IMG/VR virus record: IMGVR_UViG_3300025101_000141
Location: 1-27,313 of that record
Origin: a virus
Length of the DNA stretch: 27,313 nt
Strand: one strand, 5' to 3'
How positions within the stretch are numbered: position 1 is the first letter of the stretch; each line of letters begins with the position of its first letter. A model generated the notes under the pieces. That model ran no database searches and was not told the origin of the DNA. It worked only from the letters and a program-made list of their open reading frames with translations. Of the stretch, positions 7,596 through 17,600 are shown one piece after another. The translations under genes were made by a program, and so were the position numbers.

Positions 7596-8599
7596 GAGAT
7601 TGTACCATCAAATCCAAAGTCATCTCCAATTTCAATTAAAGCATCATCAGCATCTGTAATTAGATTAACTGCTGTGCCACGAACATGGGATCCTACAATA
7701 GTCTCGTCTTGTCCTCTCTTAGTAAACAGAGTATTACCTTCTTTTCTATCAACGTAGATAGACTCATTATTAATTACAATGAAGGTATTTTCTGATATTC
7801 CAGAAGAATCATTTACTTGAAGAATATTGGTGGTAGTTCCAACGTCCTCTGAAAGATTTGTAATAACGTTGTCTGTATAACTTTTTGTTGCTCTTGGAGT
7901 AACAGTATAAGTAAGATCTCTCGTTGGAGTAGAAGAATCGTCTTGAACATATCCAACACGAACTCTTTTGATAAGATCTCTGGACGCCGTTGAGGTATCT
8001 CCAACAGGGCCAAAGATATATGTTTTTGCAGTGAATCTTATTGTATAAAGAAGGGAGCGTCTAGTATTATAATTACCTTCGTAATCATCCTGCATTGTTA
8101 CATTTTCAATAACTATTGGAATATCTCTTTTTTCCCCAATAGTATCAACTAGATTTACAGATAATGTGTATGCTGGTTGAAAATATGGTAAAATTTGTTC
8201 AACTATTTGAAGCATATCATCATTCAACTTAGTGAAAATAGATAGTTCAAATGACATGTTATAGGGCACAGGCATGTAGGTTTTTCTAATTGCAGTTGCA
8301 ATACCTACACTCTGTGATTTGAAGGTTTGAGTTGTGGTTACTTTTCTAGTACCATCATATTGAAGTCCCGTGAATTCAAACGACATTCTTGGGAGAGTAA
8401 TCGATGTGGGTTTATTAAGATCTGCCGATTGTTCAAGTCTTGCTAAAAATTTCTGAGTAGGCCCATATGCTAAAGGAACCTTGATAACTTCATCAACACT
8501 TCCATTGGAATCTAAATGTTTGATTTCAATTCCATTAAAAAGACTTCCGAACGAAATAATCGTTCGTCTCAGAATTTCATGGTAAAAGTATTCAAACAT
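7592..8599 (-). CDS. 15: Tail sheath stabiliser and completion protein gp15
   Basis: gp15 forms the ring that caps the tail tube and sheath and contacts the neck. This 335-residue version begins MFEYFYHEILRRTIISFGSL, matching the T4-like gp15 N-terminus, and contains FLARLEQSADLNKPTSITLP (51-70) and AKTYIFGPVGD (191-201). T4 gp15 has 272 residues. The excess is largely residues 255-314, an inserted module (NNESIYVDRKEGNTLFTKRG followed by a GSHVRGTAV segment) also found in the 2491-residue and gp7-position proteins. The final residues ALIEIGDDFGFDG look like the ordinary gp15 tail. A late promoter motif precedes it by 20 bases, and the stop overlaps gp16. Confidence 0.94.
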   Translation of the reverse strand: MFEYFYHEILRRTIISFGSLFNGIEIKHLDSNGSVDEVIKVPLAYGPTQKFLARLEQSADLNKPTSITLPRMSFEFTGLQYDGTRKVTTTQTFKSQSVGIATAIRKTYMPVPYNMSFELSIFTKLNDDMLQIVEQILPYFQPAYTLSVNLVDTIGEKRDIPIVIENVTMQDDYEGNYNTRRSLLYTIRFTAKTYIFGPVGDTSTASRDLIKRVRVGYVQDDSSTPTRDLTYTVTPRATKSYTDNVITNLSEDVGTTTNILQVNDSSGISENTFIVINNESIYVDRKEGNTLFTKRGQDETIVGSHVRGTAVNLITDADDALIEIGDDFGFDGTIS

Positions 8600-8619
8600 A
8601 CAGTTGCCTTAGTTATGTT

Positions 8620-8627
8620 TATTTAGG
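8620..8627 (-). promoter_or_regulatory. Late promoter motif CCTAAATA
   Basis: One mismatch from NATAAATA on the minus strand, in the 28-base gap between gp14 and gp15 and 20 bases before the gp15 ATG. An AAGG element nine bases before the ATG is a weak Shine-Dalgarno. Confidence 0.55.
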
Positions 8628-10025
8628 TTAAGGATTCCCAAAGGGATTAGATTCTGAGAAATCTAAGATTCCATCCCTAGCGGAAAGTTTAATTTCATCA
8701 TTATCGGGATAATTATTAACAGTATTATCATCCTCTATAACTCTAATTTTATAAGAGGCGCTGCTTTCGGATCCTGTAATTGTCTCTCCAGCAACAAAGT
8801 CACCAGAAACATTAGAATATGTAAGAATGTTTGTAACAGAATTCCAAGTTTTGACAATTCCAGTAACACCACTTGTAGAACCGGTTATGGTTTCTGTAGG
8901 TATAAAGTCTCCACTTCCGCTTAAATCTGGAGCAGAAAGGGTAATAGTGGGTGCTACAGTATATCCAGCACCAGCATTTGTTAGATAGATTGCAGAGACT
9001 GTTCCTGCAGCAGAGACAACGGCAACACCTTGTGCAGTTGTTCCAATTCCAGGACTACTGAATGTAACTGTTGGTGCAGATACATATCCACCACCACCAT
9101 CACTTATAGTTACAATACCAACCGTATTGTCGGATATCCTAGTGGTGGCAGCAGCACCAACTCCAGGATTAGTACTGACTCCAACGAATACTATACCTGG
9201 ATTCGCAGTATATCCTGCTCCAGGATTTACAATGAAGACACCTTGTACTTTCTCTCCAATTAAAGTTCCATCACAATTAACAATGTCGTTACGTAAGGTT
9301 GAAATTCCTGTGGCGCGGGTACCACCGGTAGGTGCAGATGAAATCGCAACAGTGGGTGGATGATTGTATTTTTCACCTCTAGAGGTAACGATAATTTGGT
9401 TGACGGCACCACTAATAATTCTTCCAGAGAAAGCGGTTGCGGTGGATCCAGATCCGACAAGTGTGAGAGATCTGATATTTCCTTCCACATTGAAGGTATC
9501 ATCGATTTCCTCAACACCAGTATCCAGAATTTCATCTTCTCCTCTGAACAGTTCGCAAGTTAATTCGTATACGTAATTTTTTTGTAACTGATAAAAAGGT
9601 TTTTCGTGCTCGACAAATTTAATTTCAAAAAGTCTATCACCAAGTGGAAAATAAATTAGATCTCCCTCTTTTGGACGTGTTGCAAGTTCAATATTAGGTA
9701 AATTTTTAATTAATGGTGTAATATAACTTGAAAATCTTTCTTGAGAAATAATTAACTTTAATTCATTAGTTGCTTGAACACCAAATTTTGATAAGAGAAC
9801 GGTATTATCTCCATATCCATCAAAATTATCAACATATGCCTCAATGGGATACGACTGATTAAATTCTGACGTAATTACTTCACGAATTATTTTATTTTTG
9901 GTAACATACTGTCTCGGTAAGTAATAAACTTCGACACCATACATTCTCAACTGTTCGTTGATTAAGTCTTGAACAAGACTTTGCTCTCCTTGAGAACCTT
10001 GTAAGAAAAAAGGATTTAATGCCAT
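8628..10025 (-). CDS. 14: Neck protein gp14 with repeat insertion
   Basis: gp14 forms the neck ring, with gp13, that seals the filled head and accepts the tail. Residues 1-175 (MALNPFFLQGSQGEQSLVQD, YGVEVYYLPRQYV, YVYELTCELFRGEDEI) match the T4-like gp14 core. The short C-terminal tail DGILDFSESNPFG is also typical of marine T4-like gp14. Between them, residues 200-430 hold four repeats of the type GAGYTVAPTITLSAP (landmarks near 218, 270, 313 and 353), then a GETITG/FVAGETITG module (376-425). The total of 465 residues is nearly double the 256 of T4 gp14. The gene shares one base with the gp13 stop (TAATG), so the two are translationally coupled. The insert probably forms a surface-exposed beta domain; its function is unknown. 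Confidence 0.94.
   Translation of the reverse strand: MALNPFFLQGSQGEQSLVQDLINEQLRMYGVEVYYLPRQYVTKNKIIREVITSEFNQSYPIEAYVDNFDGYGDNTVLLSKFGVQATNELKLIISQERFSSYITPLIKNLPNIELATRPKEGDLIYFPLGDRLFEIKFVEHEKPFYQLQKNYVYELTCELFRGEDEILDTGVEEIDDTFNVEGNIRSLTLVGSGSTATAFSGRIISGAVNQIIVTSRGEKYNHPPTVAISSAPTGGTRATGISTLRNDIVNCDGTLIGEKVQGVFIVNPGAGYTANPGIVFVGVSTNPGVGAAATTRISDNTVGIVTISDGGGGYVSAPTVTFSSPGIGTTAQGVAVVSAAGTVSAIYLTNAGAGYTVAPTITLSAPDLSGSGDFIPTETITGSTSGVTGIVKTWNSVTNILTYSNVSGDFVAGETITGSESSASYKIRVIEDDNTVNNYPDNDEIKLSARDGILDFSESNPFGNP
8928..9395 (-). repeat. Four GxGYxxxPTVTIS-type repeats in gp14
   Basis: Protein-level repeats in gp14 at residues 211-229, 263-283, 305-325 and 346-366, each a short strand, a Gly-Gly/Gly-Tyr turn and a PTVxxSxP strand. 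The same unit occurs at about 4328-4570 in the fibre-like protein and at 21331-21543 and 22576-22803 in the gp7-position protein. A looser copy is present in gp8. Confidence 0.85.
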
Positions 10026-10870
10026 TATCCGATGAAATCAAGTGGAGGAAGTTCATAAGTGTTGGACATTTTCTCTATGATTTTGTCTAAATCATTTTGT
10101 CCATCTTCATAAATTTGTCTACCATTAAGTTCAACTCCACCTGGAAGTTTTACTCCTTGAAACTTCATCAGGTTTTGTCCCCATTGACGTTTAATCAATG
10201 CAGTAAGGTATGGTTTAATAAAAGAGTCGTTATATACTCTTGAAAAATCATTAGGATCAACTGTTCTAAAACAATCAATAATAATATATTCACCAGCTCT
10301 GACTGAACCCCAATCAATGTCTAGGTATAACCTATCCATCCGCTGGTTAAATCTAATTTGTTTATGTGTGTTTAGTAAGAAGTCTAAATCTTCAAGATAC
10401 GTCTTTGTCATAGCATATGACAACAACTCAGTATTTCCAAAGAAATAAACATCATTTAAAAATAACTGATACTTAACACTAAACATATTATTGGTAACAG
10501 TGTTAGCACCAGCAAATTGAAATATTTTATTAACTCCTATAACAGAAGGAGGAACCTGTAAATAATTACTATTTTCAGTATAAGAAAATGTCGTAGATGC
10601 ACCATCAATTGTAGATGAAGCGGTTGTTGTTACAATACCTGCTTGAGTTACTGATGAAGATGGACTTCTACCCCTATTAATATCTTCTTGAGTTATTTGA
10701 TATTTTAAAAATACTTGTCCGACACCATCGAAGTGTCTTTCATGAAAGTATTGAATCGCATCATCAACTAAGTCCTCGATTTGCTCATCAGCAACGTTAA
10801 TCTCAAGGACGGGAGCACCTAACTTTCTTTTGCAGTAGTCTACTAACTCCGCTCTAGTTGATGGTTGCAT
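10025..10870 (-). CDS. 13: Neck protein gp13
   Basis: gp13 joins gp14 in the neck that closes the DNA-filled capsid and docks the tail. The 281 residues compare with 309 in T4. The N-terminal helical segment STRAELVDYCKRKLGAPVLE (4-23) and DEQIEDLVDDAIQYFHERHF (28-47) is the most recognisable part. It is followed by LNDVYFFGNTELLSYAMTKT (138-157), DIDWGSVRAGEYIIIDCFRT (184-203), PYLTALIKRQWGQNL (220-234) and the terminal ELPPLDFIG. These agree with cyanophage gp13 as I recall it. A CATAAATA late motif ends 18 bases before the ATG with no visible Shine-Dalgarno. The stop codon overlaps the gp14 start by one base. Confidence 0.95.
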   Translation of the reverse strand: MQPSTRAELVDYCKRKLGAPVLEINVADEQIEDLVDDAIQYFHERHFDGVGQVFLKYQITQEDINRGRSPSSSVTQAGIVTTTASSTIDGASTTFSYTENSNYLQVPPSVIGVNKIFQFAGANTVTNNMFSVKYQLFLNDVYFFGNTELLSYAMTKTYLEDLDFLLNTHKQIRFNQRMDRLYLDIDWGSVRAGEYIIIDCFRTVDPNDFSRVYNDSFIKPYLTALIKRQWGQNLMKFQGVKLPGGVELNGRQIYEDGQNDLDKIIEKMSNTYELPPLDFIG

Positions 10871-10888
10871 CTATCTACACTTTTTAGG

Positions 10889-10896
10889 TATTTATG
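10889..10896 (-). promoter_or_regulatory. Late promoter motif CATAAATA
   Basis: A perfect NATAAATA match on the minus strand, overlapping the stop of the upstream structural gene and exactly 18 bases before the gp13 ATG. The gp8 promoter has the same spacing. Confidence 0.65.
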
Positions 10897-11311
10897 GAGA
10901 TGTCGCTATACCAGCCTTGACTAAGGCATCTCCGTTGATAATATTATATACAGTATTACCAGAACTCACTAAAACATCATAAACATATCTACCAGGTTTA
11001 AGATTTCTTGTTTCAGTAGATCCCAAAGATAATGTAATAACACCACCTGCTGCACTTGTAAATCCAACGGTGAAAGCTTGAGTTACACCAAGTGTGGCAC
11101 CTATGGCAACACTTTTTGATATTGCAGCAGATCCAGTCCAAGTAACTGCTAATCCAGCAGTTGTACCAGCACCAGTGTCAAACCTAAATGCAGATCCGTT
11201 AGGATTAGTAATTGTGAATTTATCACTAAAGGTTGCTCCACCGTATATATTTAAATTTACGGCATACGGTGCAGCAGATGCTACATCATAGGTTACGTTC
11301 TGATTAGCCAT
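10892..11311 (-). CDS. Beta-rich virion structural protein upstream of gp13
   Basis: A 139-residue protein, all-beta in character. It begins MANQNVTYDVASAAPYAVNL, contains GATFSDKFTITNPNGSAFRF (25-44) and an alternating strand region, and ends LKPGRYVYDVLVSSGNT (103-119) followed by INGDALVKAGIA. The final pattern (polar strand, turn, PGxYvYDv strand, then a GxxxVxxG strand) resembles Ig-like/BppU-type domains of phage baseplate and fibre proteins; this is inference from pattern. It sits where T4 carries wac (fibritin) but has no coiled coil, so it is not fibritin. Its start overlaps the end of the 58-residue gene by eight bases. There is no late motif directly before it. Confidence 0.82.
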   Translation of the reverse strand: MANQNVTYDVASAAPYAVNLNIYGGATFSDKFTITNPNGSAFRFDTGAGTTAGLAVTWTGSAAISKSVAIGATLGVTQAFTVGFTSAAGGVITLSLGSTETRNLKPGRYVYDVLVSSGNTVYNIINGDALVKAGIATSP

Positions 11312-11480
11312 TTATGTTTATTACTGATAAAGTCTCTTGTTGTTTATAATAAAGTTTTACAAATGACTTTGCGATATTTCTCAAAATATCTCTATCATCA
11401 CAACTATCTATCTCAGATGCTAATTTAGTATATTCAAAACTTTTAGATAAATTGTTGAGTTTAATTGATTCGGGATCCAT
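11304..11480 (-). CDS. Small conserved phage protein, 58 residues
   Basis: A short gene reading MDPESIKLNNLSKSFEYTKL, then a helical segment rich in Asp/Arg and LYYKQQETL near the end. A near-perfect Shine-Dalgarno (AAGGAGG at 11487-11493, six bases before the ATG) is the strongest in the window and decides the start. It overlaps the upstream 78-residue gene by 20 bases and the downstream structural gene by eight, so the three are coupled. I recall very similar small proteins of unknown function at the same place in Synechococcus and Prochlorococcus T4-like phages, which supports it as a real gene. Predicted helical and soluble, with no known domain. Confidence 0.88.
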   Translation of the reverse strand: MDPESIKLNNLSKSFEYTKLASEIDSCDDRDILRNIAKSFVKLYYKQQETLSVINING

Positions 11481-11697
11481 AAAGTGCCTCCTTGAGAAGT
11501 AATTTTAATTCAGTAATTTCATTATTAATATTAGCAAGATCTCTCTCTACATTCTGTATCCTAATACTCTCCTCATTTTTGGCATTCTTACTCATCATAT
11601 AAGAAGAGAAACCAGATCTATCGTTGTTAATGATAGCTCCGGTTTCACTATCTCTTAAAAGATTATTATGCCCTTCTACTTTTAAATGTTTCATCAT
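11461..11697 (-). CDS. Small conserved phage protein with C-terminal helix, 78 residues
   Basis: The N-terminus reads MMKHLKVEGHNNLLRDSETG and continues with AIINNDRSGFSSYM. The C-terminal half (residues 44-72) is a heptad-like helix containing VERDLANINNEITELKLLLK. The KxEGHxxLxRDxxTGAIxN pattern is, from memory, typical of a small protein of unknown function encoded in many T4-like phages. Two starts are possible. The first ATG (11695-11697) overlaps the preceding TGA as ATGA; the second (11692-11694) shares one base with it and would give MKHLKVEGH, closer to homologues. It may act as a dimeric assembly factor, but nothing in the sequence proves that. Confidence 0.87.
   Translation of the reverse strand: MMKHLKVEGHNNLLRDSETGAIINNDRSGFSSYMMSKNAKNEESIRIQNVERDLANINNEITELKLLLKEALYGSRIN
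11487..11493 (-). promoter_or_regulatory. Strong Shine-Dalgarno AAGGAGG
   Basis: A perfect anti-16S complement six bases upstream of the ATG at 11480, located inside the 3' end of the overlapping 78-residue gene. It is exceptional here because most starts in the window lack a clear ribosome-binding site. Confidence 0.85.
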
Positions 11698-14600
11698 GCA
11701 AGTGCTATCACTCTCAGGTTTCTAATTCTAGGTGGATTTGCTTGATTAGTTGAGGTAAGTGAAAGTTTGATTCTATATGATCTAAAGGATGAAAGTTCCT
11801 CAATTGTAAATGTATGTTCTCTATAGTCTTCAACAGGGGAGACAAAAGTGTCACTAGAACCATCATTATTTGCAATATCAATAATTTGTCCTCTTTCATC
11901 AATATTATTAAATCCAGGGAATGCCTCATAAATTGGAGTAAAGTTTTGATGATCAGCAATTGCAAAGAATCCTCTAATATCAGCGTCTCTATCCTTGAAA
12001 ACATCAACAATTACTTTTATTGAAGTTGCAGGATTTTCCAAAGAAATCTCTTTAGAGAGATACTGGAAGGCGGTAGGATCGGTATCAATACCGTTGACTC
12101 TACTATCAGTGACATAATCAGTAATTACACTATTGACTCTATTTGATGTAGCAATAATACTCATTCTCTGAGTATCGATTACTGGAGAGACTCTTGCATC
12201 AGTTGTTCCTAAGTTAAGTCTCAGAGTCATAGACTTATTACCTGGAGTACTACTAAGTTTTGCATCTTCATTAACTTTAGAAGCAATAATTCTAGGAGTA
12301 CTAAAGTAGTTTGGATTTTGTATTGAAATTTCTTCAAATCCTTGATCAATGTACGGAATTTCATTGCCACTAATTGAAGAACCAGAGATTGTTCTTACCT
12401 GAGCATCAATATTTGTACCTCTAACAGTCATGTGTTGAATTTGAGGTGTCAAGATTTCAAAAGGAATATTCTGAGATGCCTTGATCTTATTACCACCAGC
12501 AGACTTTGTTTCTCCCATATAAAGGATTGGGAAACTTTCGCCTGTAGAACGTCCTACTCCACTTTCACCCATGTTAAGTTTGATTTTATATGTATCAAAT
12601 GTGCGAGGATCAGCAGCAGTCACACTATCAAGATTATGCGTTTTGTTGATTCTTCTCAACGATACATCACCAAGTTCATACTTAAATACTTGTGTACCAG
12701 CAATATAATCCTTAGCAATCGTGCTATCAATTCCTCTTTGAACCAGTGTGATACTGTTAGAAGTTGCTGATTCATAAGAAATAATTTCACTTCCAATCTT
12801 GAGATAACCCAAGTTAGTTGAACCTACACCTACATTTTCAAAAATATTAAATCCAGTGGTAGAATCAACAGAAATTGGTGAAGTTGATGATGAATTAATC
12901 GCTTCAGTAAGTTTTATTGGAAGAATATCAGATTCAACATCAGTGATTTCAACTCTATTATCTTCAAAATACATTCCATGATTTTTATGGTTGACAGTGA
13001 AGTGAACACCATCAGTAATTACTTCATTAATTCCATCAATAAGAACACCGCCGCCAGCAGGTAAAGTCTGATCATTATTTAAATCAGTTCTAAGTCCTGC
13101 ATTGTTAATAAATTGAACTGTGTTACCTGCTCCAGTAATAAAATCACCCTGAACGTTATCTAGAAGAATTTCATTTGTATTGGCGATTGATACTAAAGAT
13201 AATCTAAGATTTCTACCCAGATTATTGTTTCCGATAGTCGATACACCTAGTACATCACCGATAACATATCCTTGTCCGCCACTATTTGCAACGGCCTCGG
13301 AAATAGTAGCACTAGCAACAATACCGTTAGTAACGGTGATATCCGCTTTAGCGTTTCTACCACTACTTGTAATGTTGACTAATTCAACTGCCTCATATTC
13401 AAGGGTACCACTATGGGGAGTAAATCCTATACCAGCATTGATAACATTTAGACTGCCAGTGGCAATACCTGCTTCACCAACAAAGTTACCAGAGGCATTG
13501 CTACCATGTTGAACAATAGTATTTCCTAATGTAAGATCATTATCCTGGAGTGTTGAACCAATACCAATACGAACAGATCTAGAATTAAGACTAATTGAGT
13601 TGGGAAGTAGAGATGCAATTTGCTTGTTACCCAAGCTTAATTTTGGACTGTATACTTCGATTGATCCACTATCTACAAAGTCTGCTCTGTAAAGAGTAAA
13701 TTTGAGATCTTCCCACTGACTTGGTTCCCAAACAGATCCATTCTGTGATTTGTAAAGTGAACCAAGATAAGGTTGGTTAGAAACAAATGTTTGACGGAGA
13801 AGATCATTTTCTCCAACTCTTGAAATAAAGACTCTATATCTCGCAGATGCAGAACGCATCACCATTGCATATTGAACACCTGGTTCTAAGTAAACAGGAG
13901 CCTTTAGATTGAATGTATGAGCAACAGATCCATCATCACTGACGGCAATATCCTTAGGAAAAGCAATTACTTGAGAAAGTGGCAGAATCTTGGTAGTTGG
14001 TACTCCATTATCACATGTTCTAAGTTCAAATATAACAGGAATTCCAAGATTGTCTGTTTGCTCGAAGAATACATCACACTTAGTGATGAATATACCAGTA
14101 TCATCCTCTACAAGGAAAGTCTGTGCAAGAGGATCTCCTCTTCGCTCTGTTCTACGAGTAAAGTTCTGAGTTAAAACTTCAGTTGAAATGACTTCAGTGC
14201 CAAAAGTATCATCTTGTCTTCTGATATCCCTTTCTTCAGCAACTTCTTCAGACTGAACATTAGCATTTCTAACAGAAACAATATTTTCTTGAACTGTCTC
14301 GATAACTCCACTAATCAAGAATGTTGATGTTGCACGAGTAGATGCTTCATTAAGATTATTATTAATATCATCTATGAAAGTAAGAACTTTTGTTCCAACT
14401 TCAAATCGTGGATTATTTGTAATATTGGGATCAGGTATGAAGAAACTTCCAATTAATGAAGAAGAGAAGTCTGCAACCAATCTTACTTGAGTAATAGTTG
14501 CTTGAGCACCACTAGTTTCTCCTACAAGAACCATTCCCTGAGCAACATATCCAATAAAATCACCTTGAGGTTGATCACATAACGAGAAAGTATCTACGTT

Positions 14601-17600
14601 AAGGATAGTTGATGTAGAAGAATACGCTCTAGGAATTGTTCTATCCTTATTATAAGGATTGATTGTGAATACTTCTGTGGCGTTATCAAATGCTCCCTCT
14701 TTATGATTTGATTGTGCTGCTCTAAAAGTTATTTGAGGATTGCTATCTGTTGAAGGTGCATTTCCAACAGATCTCATTGTACCAGTTATGGTTTCTCCAA
14801 CTTGGAAAGTTCCTGAAACCATACTAATTTCAAGAAGTTTGGGAATGCAATAATCTGTTATTGCAACACCATCAAAAAATCCGTATAATTGTGAATAGGG
14901 TTTGAGTGAATTAATATTAAATTCAATATTTCTAGAGCGAGCAAATGAAATTAAATCTCTACTTACAACTCTATCTCCAAGAGATTCATTATCAAATTGT
15001 TCACTAATAACTGTTCTTGCTCCAGATCTAGTTGCAACACCAGTTTCAAATATTTCTCTAGTTGTATCTCTGAAGGTAGTATTTGTAGTTGTGATAATAT
15101 CACCCCACCATCCAGCACGTCTTACACCCACTTGTCTACTAGTGGTTGAGGTTTGCCTATCAACAGTATCAATTACCTCTTCTCTACCAGTCCAATTATT
15201 AACCCAAGAGTTCCAAACTGCAGGAGCAAATCCTGTCTGAGGATCTACATTGAGAGTTCTAGTTGCCCTCTCAAGGGTTTCTGTAAAGTTACCCTCTGCT
15301 TGAACAATATTTGCCTCAAGTCTTACTTGATCAGTCCAAGAATCAGATGCTGGTGTAAGATTGAGAGCTCCGATCCAAAATCCAATAATAAATGGTGTAA
15401 CACTTTCAGATCTTGTAGCGAATTGTTGACTCAACCACTCTACATCAGAATATTCTAGTGTTACAATATCATCGGTTTTCCTGATGTTATTTCCATCAGG
15501 AACAGCAACTTTTAAGTCTCCACTTCCAGAAAGACTTTGTGTTAAATCAACCTGAGTTGTATAGTGTTTTGGACGTGCTTGCTTATTAGTAAAATCAACA
15601 CTATTCTTAAGATCAACAGATTCTTCCTGAGCGAGGAAAGAAGTGAAGTTATCTACAAAGAATCCAGATTTAAATCTATTAAGTCCATTTGCATCGGGAA
15701 CAAAGAGATTAGCAGTATTTGTTTCAAGAAGCGAAAGTGAAGTAAAGAATTCAAGATTTTTAATTCTATTTTCAAGTTGTTTAATATCAACCATTCTATA
15801 ACGTTTATGCTCTAAGAATTTCTTAGATGCATCTGAAACCTTGTATAAGAAAGGAGGAAGTGAGATGGTTGCAATTTCTAAAGCATCATCTACAGAGGTT
15901 GGTTTTTCTGGATTTTCTGCTGGAGTGCCGTATTTAACCTGGAATACTCCATCTTTTGTCAAATAAACTCTATCAATTCTACCAAGGTAATAAGAGAAAT
16001 CTGTTAAAATTCCTTCATTTGAAGCAAGAATATTTGTAGCAGAATTTCCAGAAACATTAAATGTTCTTCCCTTAAATTCTAAGGGAGATCTATCACCTTC
16101 CGATACAGATTCAATATCAGAAACTTTTGGACGAATATCAATTATATCAGTGTTTCTGAGTGAGTTAACACTAGGAATTTCACTACCATAGTCAAAATTA
16201 GAGTATGAATTTACAGTGGTAATATCACCATCATCAGTTGACTCATAGTAACCATTTGAATAGTATACGACTACTTTTCTCTTAGGTGCTTCTTCACCAT
16301 TTTTTCTATTAAGGACACCATAACCATAGAATTCTCCATTTTGTCCATTTGTAAATCCATATTTAAAAGAAATATCTTTACTTGGAGTATCTAAGGTAGT
16401 AACTATAGCTTTTATTCCAGATTCAACAAATTCAACAGTTTCACCCTCATTAAAGTTTATTTGATTTTTAGGAAGATATAAAATCTTTGCATCAGTTTCT
16501 TTTCTACCAACAATAGCACGAGAATTAGTGGTTAGTCCTTTAATTTCCTCTCCAATAACCAAATCTGAGGTTTTTCCTGTAGGCCCTGATAGATTTGACA
16601 GCACCATCGAAGGAGCCGTAGGATCAGTGTTATTAACAGCAGGATCTGTTGCTAGTTCATAAATGCCATGTACTTCAATAATATCTGCACGATTGAGTGA
16701 GATACTTTCATCTTGTACTCTAGTTCCAAATGGATAATTTCCATGTGTTAATCCATCATTTAATGTAGTAGATCCAATTCCTGATGCAGCTTGAGTAGAT
16801 TTATCAATTACAATAGAATCAACTCTATTTCTAATTTTATTTTTTGCTTTTGGTTTTATTTTAGTCAGAGTTGTAACTAAAGTTGCTTCATCATCATTTC
16901 CAAGATTAAATATCTCTAATTGATTTGATCCTGCGTTAATCTGTACTTTATCAGAAGTTAGTTCTTCAGTTGTGCCATCACTTCTAATTAATAGATATCT
17001 CTCTGGAGTAAATGGTAAGAATGTTTCATTAGATTCTGTTACTACTGCAGCAGTTAACTTATTATCAAGAATGTTAACCTGCTGAGTTTTTCTAATAACT
17101 AAAGATGCATCATCAAGTTTTACCTCTGAAATGTGACGCCTTGGCATTTCAGTATAGAGAGTATTATCATTAGATGCTCCAAGATCACCAGCAATAACTT
17201 TTACATCATTCAATGTTGCTGCAGAAGTTGGAATAGCACCACTTGCTACACCTTCAACAGTAGATACACCTGTAATAGTTACTGAAGATGTTGCAACGCT
17301 AACAACTGAGGCAAAAACAGGATCTTGAGATAAATCACCACTAAAAGAAATGATATTTCCTGCTTTAATTTGTCCAGGGAAACGTGAATTTGTAGATCTA
17401 ATAACTGATGTAAAGTTAGCAGCAGCAGCGGTTACAGTGGCAACACCAATGTTAAATTTAGGGGCAAGAACTACATCAGCAGAGAAAGTTCTTGCTGCTC
17501 CAACTTCAGCACCATTAAGACTACCAAATACTGATAATACATCACTGATACCATATGAAGTAACGGCAGTTGCAACTCTTGGATTTTCAATACCATCAAT

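Noticed and set aside
9030-9576. Several plus-strand and alternate-frame open frames over gp14
   Set aside because: They shadow the repeat region of gp14; low-complexity Ser/Thr/Pro translations with no start signals.
15480-15500. Inverted repeat CCTGATG/CATCAGG
   Set aside because: A 7-bp stem inside the coding region of the 2491-residue gene with no following T-run on the minus strand; not a terminator and likely chance in a long gene.
16068-16086. Inverted repeat around CCCTTA/TAAGGG
   Set aside because: Short stem within coding sequence, no U-tract and no gene boundary nearby.
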